Shown here: positions 9,030-18,455 of the stretch, in pieces | How positions within the stretch are numbered: position 1 is the first letter of the stretch | How the letters are laid out: each line of letters starts with the position of its first letter | DNA from: Chthonomonas calidirosea | GTDB taxonomy: Bacteria; Armatimonadota; Chthonomonadetes; Chthonomonadales; Chthonomonadaceae | Assembly: GCA_945878775.1 (NCBI GenBank) | Contig: CAMCUQ010000003.1 | Location: forward strand, 1-51,032 | Reading direction: 5' to 3' | DNA length: 51,032 nucleotides | Translations under genes and position numbers: made by a program | The notes under the pieces: model-generated | Databases searched by the model: none | The model's input: the letters and a program-made list of their open reading frames with translations, nothing else | What the model was told of the DNA's origin: nothing

Positions 9030-12000
9030 ATGGAGAACCCGCAGAAACCAAAACTCGATCTCGCTCAGATACGTACTCGCCTTGCCGAAAAAGACGGCGA
9101 GGAGATGTGGCGTGGTCTTGGAGAGCTAGCAGAGACCGAAGAGTTTCAGCAATTTTTGGAAGACGAAATTCCTCTGGTGGCGCGCCCTCTGCGTTTCAAT
9201 ATGGATCGAAGGCAGTTTCTCATTCTGTCGAGTGCATCGCTTGCACTCGCAGGGGTCTCTGGCTGTCGCTTCCTACCACAGGATAAGATCGTTCCCCACG
9301 TCAAGGCTCCGGAAGATAGTATTCCGGGGAAGGCACTCTACTACGCCTCCGCAGTCCTCTTTGGAGGATATGCCAAAGGGGTACTGGTGGAGAGCCACGA
9401 GGGGCGTCCGACGAATATACAGGGCAACCCGGATCATCCTGCTAGCCTCGGTTCCTCCGACATGTACACACAGGCAGAGGTACTCAATCTCTACGATGCG
9501 GATCGCTCCAAGAACGTACAAGGTTTGGGATCGATGGGCTCTTGGGATTCGTTTCTCACAGCAGCACGTGACGCGCTTAGCAAGCAGAAGCAAAGCGGTG
9601 GCGCAGGTATTCGTATACTCACAGAGACGGTGACCTCCCCCACGCTTGCGAACCAGATTCAAGAGGTTTTGAAGAAGAACCCACAGGCGAAGTGGATACA
9701 GTACGATCCTATCTCACAAGACAATGTGAAAAAGGGTTCACAACTCGCTTTTGGGAAGATACTTAATACCATCTATCAGTTTGATAAAGCGGATCGCGTA
9801 CTCTCCTTCGATAGCGACTTTTTTGTATCGGGTCCTGCCAGTGTTCGCTACTCTCGTGATTTTGCTTCCAAGCGTAAAGTGACCAAAGACACCTCCGAAA
9901 TGAACCGGATGTACGCGGTGGAGAGCACTCCGAAACTGACCGGAGCCATGGCGGAGCACCGCTTCCCCGCACGCGCCAGTGATATTGAAAGCCTCGTTTT
10001 TGCGGTTGCCGCGAAGCTTGGTGTTGCGGGCGTGACTGCACCCTCCGGTGATGTTGGGTGGCTTGATGCCGTGGTGGAAGACCTGAAGGCAAATAGCGGT
10101 CGGGGTATCGTAATCGCAGGCGATCACCTCTCCCCGAACGTTCATGCACTTGTGCACGCTATCAACGCAACGCTGGGGAACGCGGGTAAGACCGTCGTTT
10201 ACACCGAATCCATTGAGGCAAGCCCGACTATTCAAGTCGATGCATTGCGCGAACTTGTTGCCGATATGCAGGGCAATAAGGTGGAGTTCCTGCTCATCCT
10301 CGGTGCGAACCCTGTCTACCATGCACCCGCCGATTTCCTCTTTGGACAGGTGCTAACCAATGTCCCGTTTGCGGTTCATGTCGGAATGCACTATGACGAG
10401 ACGGGCAACATCGCGACATGGCATGTGCCAGAAACCCATTTGCTTGAATCTTGGGGAGATGCGCGGGCATTTGATGGCACGACCTCCATTATTCAGCCTC
10501 TCATTCGTCCTATTTATGAGAACGCCAAATCGGTGCTTGAGGTGCTAGCGGCACTCTTCGTTCGCCCTGACTCCAGTGATGACATCGTGAAAGCATATTG
10601 GCAGAAGACGCTTGGCGGAATAGGCTTCGAGAAGAAGTGGCGCAAAGCTTTGAATGATGGCTCCATTGCTGGGACGGCAGTTGCCCCCATTCTCCCCACG
10701 CTATTGACGACTGGTTTCTCTGGACTAACACCTCCTCAACCTGCACCTGCTAGCACGGATAATCTTGAGATTATTTTCGCCCCAGACCCCACCGTTTGGG
10801 ATGGACGCTTCGCAAATAACCCGTGGCTTCAAGAGGTTCCCAAACCTATGACGAAGCTGACCTGGGATAACGCCGTTCTAATGAGCTTTGCGACTGCGGA
10901 AGCCCTACGTGTTCAAAATGAGGACATTGTCGAACTTGAACTGGGTGGTAAGACCGTTAAGGGACCCGTTTGGATCGCTCTCGGTCATCCTGATAATTCG
11001 ATAACGACGCATTTGGGCTATGGACGCACACAGGGTGGAGCTATTGCCGCTGGTGGTAAGGGCGTCATGCCTGTGAATGGTTGGGATGGAGCCGGTTTTG
11101 ATGCGGGACGACTGAGAACCTCGAATAACCTATGGTTTACGACAGGCGTTGCGCTCAAAAAGGTGGGTGGGACGTGGCAGATAGCTACCACTGAGAACCA
11201 TCATATCGTCGAAAACAAATCGATTGATAGCCAATTCAAGCGAGATATTATCCGTGTTACTACCATGGAAGAGTATAAAAAGGGCAAGATTGGCGCCCCT
11301 GAATACGAAGAGACCGACAAGACGAAGGAAGAGCACGAGGCGAAAGAGGAGCCTGAGACACTCTACCCCGCTATCGTTGGCGGTCCTGAAGAGAAGATAC
11401 GCCTCACGCCAGAGTCTTACGACTATAAAGAGTTTAATGCATGGGGTATGGTCATCGACCTCAACACTTGTACCGGCTGTAGTGCCTGTACAGTCGCCTG
11501 TAACTCTGAAAATAATATCGCCGTCGTTGGAAAAGACCTCGTGATGCGCGGTCGTGAGATGCACTGGATTCGGCTTGACCGCTACTATAAGGGTAGCTCC
11601 GATAACCCGCAGACCTATTTCCAACCCCTCGGCTGTCAGCACTGTGAGCTTGCACCCTGTGAGCCTGTCTGCCCCGTTGCCGCTACGATCCATAGCCATG
11701 ATGGTTTGAACCAAATGGTTTATAACCGCTGTATTGGCACAAAGTATTGCTCCAACAACTGCCCTTACAAAGTTCGACGCTACAACTTCTTGAACTATAG
11801 CGAGCGATGGGAAGAGCCCTTTACCGTAATGACGCTAGCACGTAACCCGAACGTGACGGTGCGCGCTAGAGGAGTTATGGAGAAGTGTTCGTTCTGCGTA
11901 CAGCGGATTAGTGCCACTCGTATTGAGGCAAAGAAAGAGAACCGCCCGATTGGGGGAGATGAGGTTGTGACTGCGTGTCAGCAGGCTTGCCCATCGAACG

Positions 12001-12167
12001 CCATTATCTTCGGTGATCTCAACAATCCCAAGAGCAAGGTTGCACAAGCAAAAGCGCAGCCACAGAACTATATCTTGTTGGAAGAACTCAATACCCGACC
12101 ACGTGCGACCTATCTCAGTCGCCTGCGGAACCCGAACCCCAAACTTGGGGCGGGGAAGGAGTCCTGA
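9030..12167 (+). CDS. actB: Alternative complex III subunit ActB, molybdopterin-oxidoreductase-like/Fe-S protein
   Basis: About 1045 residues. After a ~50-residue N-terminal segment comes DRRQFLILSSASLALAGVSGC, a Tat-like twin-arginine signal that ends in a lipobox cysteine. The large middle part resembles the molybdopterin domain, which in ActB carries no molybdenum by family knowledge. The C-terminal ~240 residues are a ferredoxin-type domain with CTGCSACTVACNSEN (~814), CQHCELAPCEPVCP (~869), CIGTKYCSNNCP (~902) and CSFC...CQQACP (~953-985), enough for four clusters. ATG 9030 is chosen over ATG 9006 because AGGTG lies about 10 bases before it and MENPQKPKLDL looks like other ActB starts. 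Confidence 0.93.
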   Translation: MENPQKPKLDLAQIRTRLAEKDGEEMWRGLGELAETEEFQQFLEDEIPLVARPLRFNMDRRQFLILSSASLALAGVSGCRFLPQDKIVPHVKAPEDSIPGKALYYASAVLFGGYAKGVLVESHEGRPTNIQGNPDHPASLGSSDMYTQAEVLNLYDADRSKNVQGLGSMGSWDSFLTAARDALSKQKQSGGAGIRILTETVTSPTLANQIQEVLKKNPQAKWIQYDPISQDNVKKGSQLAFGKILNTIYQFDKADRVLSFDSDFFVSGPASVRYSRDFASKRKVTKDTSEMNRMYAVESTPKLTGAMAEHRFPARASDIESLVFAVAAKLGVAGVTAPSGDVGWLDAVVEDLKANSGRGIVIAGDHLSPNVHALVHAINATLGNAGKTVVYTESIEASPTIQVDALRELVADMQGNKVEFLLILGANPVYHAPADFLFGQVLTNVPFAVHVGMHYDETGNIATWHVPETHLLESWGDARAFDGTTSIIQPLIRPIYENAKSVLEVLAALFVRPDSSDDIVKAYWQKTLGGIGFEKKWRKALNDGSIAGTAVAPILPTLLTTGFSGLTPPQPAPASTDNLEIIFAPDPTVWDGRFANNPWLQEVPKPMTKLTWDNAVLMSFATAEALRVQNEDIVELELGGKTVKGPVWIALGHPDNSITTHLGYGRTQGGAIAAGGKGVMPVNGWDGAGFDAGRLRTSNNLWFTTGVALKKVGGTWQIATTENHHIVENKSIDSQFKRDIIRVTTMEEYKKGKIGAPEYEETDKTKEEHEAKEEPETLYPAIVGGPEEKIRLTPESYDYKEFNAWGMVIDLNTCTGCSACTVACNSENNIAVVGKDLVMRGREMHWIRLDRYYKGSSDNPQTYFQPLGCQHCELAPCEPVCPVAATIHSHDGLNQMVYNRCIGTKYCSNNCPYKVRRYNFLNYSERWEEPFTVMTLARNPNVTVRARGVMEKCSFCVQRISATRIEAKKENRPIGGDEVVTACQQACPSNAIIFGDLNNPKSKVAQAKAQPQNYILLEELNTRPRATYLSRLRNPNPKLGAGKES

Positions 12168-12169
12168 TA

Positions 12170-13624
12170 ATGCCGCCGCGAGAGAAACTGAACGATTCCC
12201 TAATTCTGGGAGAGCAGTCCTATAAGACGATCAATGACAAGATATCCAATATTGTTCTAAATCAGAACAAGCACGGTATTCCTTGGTTCATCTGTTTCGT
12301 CGTTGGATTTGGACTCCTGCAACTTTTGGGGCTTGCCATTATGTGGCTGCTCTATCGTGGCATCGGAATTTGGGGACCCAATAACCCTGTTATGTGGGGT
12401 TGGGACATCATTAACTTCGTCTGGTGGATTGGAATCGGTCACGCAGGAACGCTGATCTCGGCGATCCTTCTGTTGTTAAAACAGTCGTGGAGAAACTCGA
12501 TCAACCGATTTGCGGAGGCAATGACGCTCTTTGCCGTTTCCTGTGCGGGTCTGTATCCGCTTTTACACACAGGACGCCCTTATTTGGGATACTGGATGTT
12601 CCCGTACCCCAATATTTTGGGAATGTCGCCTCAGTTCCGTAGTCCGCTTCTGTGGGACGTATTTGCGATCTCGACCTACGCGCTTGTCTCTCTAATATTC
12701 TGGTTTGTGGGGCTGGTTCCTGACCTTGCCACCATACGTGATCGGTCTAAGAACCCTTTCTTTCGTTATCTATTTGGAGCTTTAGCGATGGGGTGGAGAG
12801 GCGCGACTTCGCACTGGTATCGGTACGAATCGGCATACATCATTCTCGCAGGGCTTTCGACTCCGCTGGTACTTTCGGTGCACAGTATAGTTAGCCTCGA
12901 CTTTGCTGTTTCCAACCTTCCGGGCTGGCACGTGACCATCTTCCCGCCCTACTTCGTTGCTGGAGCCGTCTATGCGGGGTTTGCGATGGTGTTGACACTG
13001 GCAATTCCCGTGCGGTCTTGGTATAAGCTTAAAGACTTTATCACTATGCGCCATATCGACTGGATGGCGAAAGTCATGCTGGCGACAGGCTTGATCGTCT
13101 TCTACGGTTACCTCTGCGAAGCGTTCTTCTCATGGTATAGTGGCAACATTTTTGAGCGTGACATGTTGCGCTTCCGTGCCTTTGGACCTTATGGCTGGGC
13201 ATACTGGTCCTTGATCTTCTGTAACGGCGTCGCCATTCAAATCTTGTGGTTCCCGAAGGTTCGACAGAATCTCGTCGTGCTATTCCTTCTCTCGCAAATA
13301 GTGAGTGTCGGTATGTGGCTAGAGCGGTTTGTCATTATCTCCGTCAGCCTGACACGAGACTTTCTGCCGTCCTCTTGGGGCTACTATACCCCAACGATGT
13401 GGGACATAATGATGTTTGTAGGAACGATAGGACAGTTCACGTTCTTGATGTTTGGCTTCATTCGGGTGTTGCCTATGGTCAACTCCTTTGAGATGAAAGA
13501 GCTACTTTATAGGCTTAAAGGACGAGGACATCATGGGCATGGTCATGTTGCTCATGCAACGGCGGGTGCACACGGTGACGATTCAACTGCGGGGCACCCT
13601 GCCGCAGAAGGAGAGGAGAACTAA
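12170..13624 (+). CDS. actC: Alternative complex III subunit ActC, NrfD-like quinone-binding membrane protein
   Basis: 484 residues with about ten hydrophobic helices in the NrfD/PsrC pattern, for example FVWWIGIGHAGTLISAILLL and LSTPLVLSVHSIVSLDFA. In ACIII this subunit forms the quinol site and probably part of a proton path. The start lies 3 bases after the actB stop (TGATAATG). The C-terminal tail is rich in histidine (GRGHHGHGHVAHATAGAHGDD), which is not part of the core fold. Confidence rests on family pattern plus exact operon order. Confidence 0.94.
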   Translation: MPPREKLNDSLILGEQSYKTINDKISNIVLNQNKHGIPWFICFVVGFGLLQLLGLAIMWLLYRGIGIWGPNNPVMWGWDIINFVWWIGIGHAGTLISAILLLLKQSWRNSINRFAEAMTLFAVSCAGLYPLLHTGRPYLGYWMFPYPNILGMSPQFRSPLLWDVFAISTYALVSLIFWFVGLVPDLATIRDRSKNPFFRYLFGALAMGWRGATSHWYRYESAYIILAGLSTPLVLSVHSIVSLDFAVSNLPGWHVTIFPPYFVAGAVYAGFAMVLTLAIPVRSWYKLKDFITMRHIDWMAKVMLATGLIVFYGYLCEAFFSWYSGNIFERDMLRFRAFGPYGWAYWSLIFCNGVAIQILWFPKVRQNLVVLFLLSQIVSVGMWLERFVIISVSLTRDFLPSSWGYYTPTMWDIMMFVGTIGQFTFLMFGFIRVLPMVNSFEMKELLYRLKGRGHHGHGHVAHATAGAHGDDSTAGHPAAEGEEN

Positions 13625-13627
13625 GCG

Positions 13628-14161
13628 ATGGCAAGACCTACCTATGCGCTTATCGCCGAATTCCATGACCCCGATGATGTTTTGGACGCTGCTGAGAAGG
13701 TTCATTCGGAGGGGTATCGAAAAGTGGAGGCGTACACACCGTTCCCTGTACATGGACTTGCTGAAGCATTAGATCACGAGGACTCCAAGGTTCGCTGGAC
13801 CGCTTTTATTGCGGGGGTTATTGGTGGCGTGAGCGGAATGCTGATGGAGATATACGTGCTTGCTTATGACTACCCACATAATGTCGGTGGACGTCCTCTC
13901 ATCAGTTGGCCCCAATTTATACCTGTTGCCTATGAGATGACTATTCTGTGCGCGGCGTTTGGTGCGGTGCTTGGAATGTTTGCGTTCAATGGGCTGCCGC
14001 GCCCTCACCACCCCATTTTCAACGCCAAAAACTTTGAGCGTGCCTCACAAGACAAGTTCTTCATCGGAATTGAGGCGACAGACCCGAAATTTGACCTCGA
14101 AGCGACCCATTCGTTTCTGCGCTCTCTGGGAGCCGACGACGTTTCGACGGTGGAAGCGTGA
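13628..14161 (+). CDS. actD: Alternative complex III subunit ActD (DUF3341)
   Basis: 177 residues. An N-terminal soluble domain starts ARPTYALIAEFHDPDDVLDAAEKV and includes YTPFPVHGL, the DUF3341 signature. Two membrane helices follow (FIAGVIGGVSGMLMEIYVLA and MTILCAAFGAVLGMFAFNGL), then a short soluble end (FFIGIEATDP). ActD is a structural membrane subunit of ACIII without cofactors. It starts 3 bases after actC and its stop overlaps the region before actE. Confidence 0.93.
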   Translation: MARPTYALIAEFHDPDDVLDAAEKVHSEGYRKVEAYTPFPVHGLAEALDHEDSKVRWTAFIAGVIGGVSGMLMEIYVLAYDYPHNVGGRPLISWPQFIPVAYEMTILCAAFGAVLGMFAFNGLPRPHHPIFNAKNFERASQDKFFIGIEATDPKFDLEATHSFLRSLGADDVSTVEA

Positions 14162-14202
14162 GGAGAAGAACGGTGAGAGCAACTCATAGCGTGGAGAACA
14201 CG

Positions 14203-14853
14203 ATGCGCCCAATCCGAACCTTGCTCGTGCTCGGTGTTGCCACTTTCGGTATGGTGGGTGCCACAGGATGTCATATGGACATGTGGCGTCAACCCAAACT
14301 GAAGGGGCAACAGGAGAGTACCTTTTTTGCTGACCAGTCTGGGATGCGTATGCCCGTCGTAGGGACTGTAGCCCATGGACATAACATCGAAGATGAGGCT
14401 CTTGGAACAGGTTTCCTTAGCGGTGCAGATGGTAAAAAGAAACTGGTTACCGAGATACCCATCAAGGTGACGGAAGCGGTGCTCAAGCGTGGGCAAGACC
14501 GATACAATATCTTCTGTACACCGTGCCATGGCAAGCTTGGCGATGGTAACGGAATGATCGCTCAGCGTGGCTTTGCGTTGAGACGCCCTCCCGGTAACTA
14601 CCATACAGACCGTCTCCGTAAGATGCCCATTGGACATTTCTACGATGTGATAACCAACGGATACGGTGCGATGTTCAGCTATGCTGCCCGTATTCAGGAC
14701 GTGAATGATCGTTGGGCAATTGTGGCGTATGTGCGGGTTCTGCAAAAGAGCCAAAACGCTACCGTGAACGATGTGAAGCCGGAAGATCGCTCCAAACTGG
14801 AAGCGAACGCTGAGAGTGGTTCTGGTGAGAAGACGCGGAGCGAGGGACACTAA
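14203..14853 (+). CDS. actE: Alternative complex III subunit ActE, monohaem cytochrome c lipoprotein
   Basis: 216 residues. A lipoprotein signal (RTLLVLGVATFGMVGATGC) puts the lipidated cysteine at ~23. One haem c site CTPCHGKLGDG lies near residue 104 with a downstream Met-containing segment (LRKMPIGHFYDVITNGYGAM). In ACIII ActE is the periplasmic cytochrome that passes electrons on. ATG 14203 is preferred to GTG 14158: GGAG (14193-14196) is 6 bases upstream and the signal peptide then begins correctly. Confidence 0.92.
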   Translation: MRPIRTLLVLGVATFGMVGATGCHMDMWRQPKLKGQQESTFFADQSGMRMPVVGTVAHGHNIEDEALGTGFLSGADGKKKLVTEIPIKVTEAVLKRGQDRYNIFCTPCHGKLGDGNGMIAQRGFALRRPPGNYHTDRLRKMPIGHFYDVITNGYGAMFSYAARIQDVNDRWAIVAYVRVLQKSQNATVNDVKPEDRSKLEANAESGSGEKTRSEGH

Positions 14854-14856
14854 ATC

Positions 14857-15945
14857 ATGGAACTGTTCTTTCAGGCATATCTCTTCGCTTGGGTAACATG
14901 GACAACTCTCTCTTTGGGTTGTGCAGGCATCTTAATCCTTCACCATGCTCTGCGTGGTAAATGGAGCCTGGTTCTACTCAGGGTTTTTGAGTCGGGTGCG
15001 CGACTGCTTCCCTTGATGGGGTTACTCTCGTTGCCGATCATGGCAAATGTGCTTTCAGAGGGTACTCTCTATCCTTGGCTTGGAGTGTTGAAGGATCACC
15101 ATCTTGTAAAGGCGAAAGCTGCCTATCTCAATAAGTATTGGTTTGTGGCGCGAACGGTGATCTACTTTCTTGTCCTTTCGAGCTTGACGAACAAGCTCAC
15201 CAAGTCTGGGCTAAGGCAGGACAAGTCGGGCGATATGAACGAATCGCAGATGCGGGCAAACTGGGGTGGGGTTGGGCTTGTGATCTTCTTCATCACCATT
15301 ACTGGAGCCTATGTGGATTGGGTCATGTCGCTAGAACCGCGCTGGAGTTCGACCATTTTCCCTGTCTGGTTTGTTATGGGCGGTGGATTGATGGCGCATA
15401 CGTTTGCTATCATCTACACGACGCGCAGAATGGACAAAGAACCTTACAAAACTGCCGCGAACCAAGAGGTTATGAAGGATTGGGGCAACATCTTCCTGAT
15501 GTTTACGCTGATCTGGGCATACTTCTCTCTCTCGCAGTTCTTGATTATGTGGTCTGCAAACATTCCTGAAGAGGTTGGTTACTACGCAAAAAGATTTAAC
15601 GACCCAACGCTGGTAATGGTGGGTGCGTTCTTGGTCTTGGGGCAGTGGTTCATTCCCTTTATCGCTTTGCTGGCTCCACGAACCAAGCAACGCCCGCGCT
15701 TGTTGCGTAATGTGGCGATATTCAGCTTGCTAATGAAGTTTATCGATACTTTTTGGACAGTGGTTCCCTTCTTTACAAAGCATGGGCACGGTATCGATTC
15801 CACGACCTTCTTGGTGAATGTTGGACTGCTGTTGGCGATGGGGGTTCTCTGGCTTGGCGCGTTCCAATCGAGTATTAGCAAGTACTCGCCACTCCCTCTG
15901 CACGATCCACGCTTGGAGGAGGCACTGAACAATGCACGGTCATGA
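14857..15945 (+). CDS. actF: Alternative complex III subunit ActF, NrfD-like membrane protein
   Basis: 362 residues with about ten hydrophobic helices, including FFQAYLFAWVTWTTLSLGCAG and VGLVIFFITITGAYVDWVMS. It also has the ActF-typical segments WSSTIFPVWFVMGGG and SQFLIMWSANIPEEVGYY. ActF is the second NrfD-like membrane core of ACIII, paired with ActC. It starts 3 bases after actE and overlaps the next gene by 14 bases, consistent with tight co-expression. Confidence 0.94.
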   Translation: MELFFQAYLFAWVTWTTLSLGCAGILILHHALRGKWSLVLLRVFESGARLLPLMGLLSLPIMANVLSEGTLYPWLGVLKDHHLVKAKAAYLNKYWFVARTVIYFLVLSSLTNKLTKSGLRQDKSGDMNESQMRANWGGVGLVIFFITITGAYVDWVMSLEPRWSSTIFPVWFVMGGGLMAHTFAIIYTTRRMDKEPYKTAANQEVMKDWGNIFLMFTLIWAYFSLSQFLIMWSANIPEEVGYYAKRFNDPTLVMVGAFLVLGQWFIPFIALLAPRTKQRPRLLRNVAIFSLLMKFIDTFWTVVPFFTKHGHGIDSTTFLVNVGLLLAMGVLWLGAFQSSISKYSPLPLHDPRLEEALNNARS

Positions 15946-16465
15946 CACACCTGTAGTTATTCCCGATCCGAAAGGGTACGAGTCTGAGGATATTATCCTT
16001 AACCCAATCATCAAGTGGATTACGAACCTCTTGTTGTTTGTAGGTATCTCGTCCCTGGTGACTTGGTTTATCTATCTGTATATGCTTCCCAAGCAGAACT
16101 TTGTGGGCGCAACGAACCGTTTTTCCTTTGAGCGGCGTCTCCCTCCTGAGCCTCGTGTGCAGGTTGCTCCAAAGACGGAGATGAAAGATTTTCGTTTGGA
16201 CGAGGCACAGAAGACGGAGAATGCAGGTTGGGTAGACCGTCAGAAGGGGATTGTGAGGATTCCCATCGAGCAAGCGATGCAGGACGTTCTTCAACGTGGA
16301 TTTGAGAGCACACCTCCCAAGCAAGGCGAGAACGCGAAGCCAGTCGCTTCCACCACAAAAACGAATGTACCGTTGGAGACGAAGCCCACCGCGTTGAAAA
16401 CAGAAAGCCTTCTCCCCACGGAACCAAACCCGACGCCAAACGAGGCGGGTTCGGCAAAGCAGTAG
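15932..16465 (+). CDS. Small single-helix membrane protein of the ACIII/cox operon, function unknown
   Basis: 177 residues: a His-containing start (MHGHDTPVV), one membrane helix (~28-50), and a periplasmic part with GWVDRQKGIVRIPIEQAMQD at ~97. The C-terminus is a low-complexity Pro/Thr/Lys tail. The WVDR...G-V-R-I-P-I-x-x-A-M block recurs, as far as I recall, in small proteins next to SCO and cox genes of several phyla, so the gene is probably an accessory or assembly factor. It overlaps actF by 14 bases and precedes SCO by 28 bases. No cofactor motif is visible. Confidence 0.75.
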   Translation: MHGHDTPVVIPDPKGYESEDIILNPIIKWITNLLLFVGISSLVTWFIYLYMLPKQNFVGATNRFSFERRLPPEPRVQVAPKTEMKDFRLDEAQKTENAGWVDRQKGIVRIPIEQAMQDVLQRGFESTPPKQGENAKPVASTTKTNVPLETKPTALKTESLLPTEPNPTPNEAGSAKQ

Positions 16466-16493
16466 GTCTCGTTTGAGGACAGGATGTAATACT

Positions 16494-17360
16494 ATGAGAC
16501 GAGTTTCTGCACGGTTTTGGGGTGCGAAACTACTCCTCTGGGTCGCGCTAGGATTAACAGCATTTGCCGTGCCGACATCGGGGCAAACGGAACTGAACCT
16601 ATCGCGCGATGTCAGCCTTGATCAGAAGCTGGATGAGCAGGTTCCACCCGATATTGCCTTTATGGATGAGACCGGCAAAAGCGTCAAGCTAGGGGATTAT
16701 TTCGGTTCCAAACCGATCTTGTTGATGTTGCCGTTCTACCGCTGTAAGGGGAGTTGTGCTCTCGAATTGGAAGGGTTGCTCACGTCACTGAACAAGGTTG
16801 CGTTTACAGCAGGTAAAGAGTTCGAAGTCGTGATTGTGAGCATTCACCCCAAGGAGAATCCAGAGATTGCCGCCATTAAAAAGCGGGAATTGATGAAGTT
16901 TTACAAAAAAAACGGTGGCGAAGCGGGCTGGCATCTTTTGACAGGAAGTTGGGATGCGATTACCCAGTTGACCAAGACGGTGGGCTTTAAGTTTGTCTAT
17001 AAAGCGGATAAGGATCAGATCGCTCATCCGGCAGGACTGATGGTTTTGACTCCCAAAGGCAAGCTATCACGCTACGTCTATGGCGTGAGCTATCCTCCAC
17101 AGAGTCTGCGGTTGGCAATGGTAGAGGCAGGAGAGAACAAGATAGGCTCCGTTGTGGACAAGATCATTCTCTACTGCTCACCGTTCGATATGCACAAGGG
17201 CAAATACACCATGAGCCTGATACGACTGCTTCAAGTCGCTGGTGTGGGAACCGCCCTCATTCTGTTTGCTTCGATTACGGTTCTGTCATTTCAAAATCGT
17301 CGTGTTGCTCTCTATAAATCCGACTTGGATGTACAGGGCAGACTCAAGACAGACAATTAG
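16494..17360 (+). CDS. SCO1/SenC-type copper chaperone of cytochrome oxidase
   Basis: About 288 residues: a signal or anchor helix, then a thioredoxin-fold domain with the copper-binding CKGSC (CxxxC, ~84) and a distal His in DQIAHPAGL (~180). A C-terminal membrane helix (GVGTALILFASITVLSF) is also present. SCO proteins deliver copper to the CuA site of oxidase subunit II in the periplasm, and the gene sits directly upstream of that subunit. ATG 16494 is preferred to TTG 16473 because AGGA is 9 bases upstream and the signal peptide begins there. Confidence 0.9.
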   Translation: MRRVSARFWGAKLLLWVALGLTAFAVPTSGQTELNLSRDVSLDQKLDEQVPPDIAFMDETGKSVKLGDYFGSKPILLMLPFYRCKGSCALELEGLLTSLNKVAFTAGKEFEVVIVSIHPKENPEIAAIKKRELMKFYKKNGGEAGWHLLTGSWDAITQLTKTVGFKFVYKADKDQIAHPAGLMVLTPKGKLSRYVYGVSYPPQSLRLAMVEAGENKIGSVVDKIILYCSPFDMHKGKYTMSLIRLLQVAGVGTALILFASITVLSFQNRRVALYKSDLDVQGRLKTDN

Positions 17361-17378
17361 CGCAGGAGCGCAGGACTT

Positions 17379-18455
17379 ATGTTCGACAAAATATCTTTTT
17401 TCCCAGAGCAAGCCTCGACCTTTGCAAATGAGGTGGATGTCCTGTATCTAACCATCTGGGGGCTCACGATCTTCTTCTCTGCCCTTGTGGTAGTGATGAT
17501 GCTCATTCTTGGCATTCGCTATCGAAGGCACAATAAGATAGATCGCACACACCCCGTGCATACACACCACGGGCTAGAATTGGCGTGGTCTGTCATTCCG
17601 CTGATCCTAGGACTGATGATATTTGCGTGGGGCGCGAAGCTCTATGCGGATGCCTATAAGGTTCCTGAGAATGCGGAAGAGGTCTTCGTTATCGGCAAGC
17701 AATGGATGTGGCATCTTCAACACTCGAACGGCATTCGAGAGAATAATGAACTGCACGTTCCTGTAGGACGTCCGTTTAAGTTGACGATGATCTCCCAAGA
17801 TGTTATTCACAGCTTCTTCATTCCCGCTTTCCGTGTAAAGCGCGATGTTCTACCGGGGCACTACAGTTCTGCATGGTTCACTGCTACTAAGCCGGGCAAA
17901 TATCACCTGTTTTGCGCCGAGTATTGCGGGAACGAACACTCTCGTATGGTTGGTAGCGTCTATGTGATGACTCCTGAAGACTTTCAGAGATGGCAGGATT
18001 TGAAGGGAACCGCTGGCGGAGAGCTTAAGAACCCTGTAGTAAAGAAGACTCTCGCAGATGAGGGCTTCGAAATATTCCAGTCGGTGGGCTGTTCCAACTG
18101 CCATGTCGCTGAGGATACTGCCCGTGCGCCGTCGTTGAACGGAATCTATGGTAAAAAACGGCAGATGCAAAATGGAGAGGTCTTGCTTGCGGACCGCGAC
18201 TATATGCGCTCGAACATTCTGACACCAAACGACAAGATTACAGCGGGATATGAGGCGACGATGCCGACCTATCAAGGCTCTCTCACAGAAGAGCAAGTGA
18301 ATAGCCTGACTGCCTATATGAAGACTTTGGGTACACCTGATGAACCCAAGCCTGCGGGTGGCGAGATTAAGGTGAGGGCAGGGAAGGTTGTGAACCCACC
18401 GCCTGCCAATAGCACGAAACCCGCAACAGGAACTACCACGGGAGGAAGACTATGA
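17379..18455 (+). CDS. coxB: Cytochrome c oxidase subunit II with fused cytochrome c domain (caa3 type)
   Basis: 358 residues: two N-terminal membrane helices, a cupredoxin domain with the CuA ligands (DVIHSFFIP and [15 protein letters not shown], ~180-195), then a C-terminal cytochrome c domain. That domain has the haem motif CSNCH (~240) and a Met candidate in [14 protein letters not shown]. The cytochrome fusion defines the caa3 type, which receives electrons directly from ACIII or soluble cytochrome c. The stop overlaps the coxA ATG by 4 bases (ATGA). Confidence 0.96.
   Translation: MFDKISFFPEQASTFANEVDVLYLTIWGLTIFFSALVVVMMLILGIRYRRHNKIDRTHPVHTHHGLELAWSVIPLILGLMIFAWGAKLYADAYKVPENAEEVFVIGKQWMWHLQHSNGIRENNELHVPVGRPFKLTMISQDVIHSFFIPAFRVKRDVLPGHYSSAWFTATKPGKYHLFCAEYCGNEHSRMVGSVYVMTPEDFQRWQDLKGTAGGELKNPVVKKTLADEGFEIFQSVGCSNCHVAEDTARAPSLNGIYGKKRQMQNGEVLLADRDYMRSNILTPNDKITAGYEATMPTYQGSLTEEQVNSLTAYMKTLGTPDEPKPAGGEIKVRAGKVVNPPPANSTKPATGTTTGGRL

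Noticed and set aside
9738-10322. 194-residue minus-strand ORF inside actB
   Set aside because: Shadow of the actB coding frame; no ribosome site or domain.
11130-11714. 194-residue minus-strand ORF inside actB
   Set aside because: It overlaps the actB iron-sulfur domain, whose cysteine motifs fix the true frame.
14005-14850. 281-residue ORF on the minus strand opposite actE
   Set aside because: It is fully antisense to actE and the end of actD, which have clear family motifs; the antisense product has no recognisable domain.
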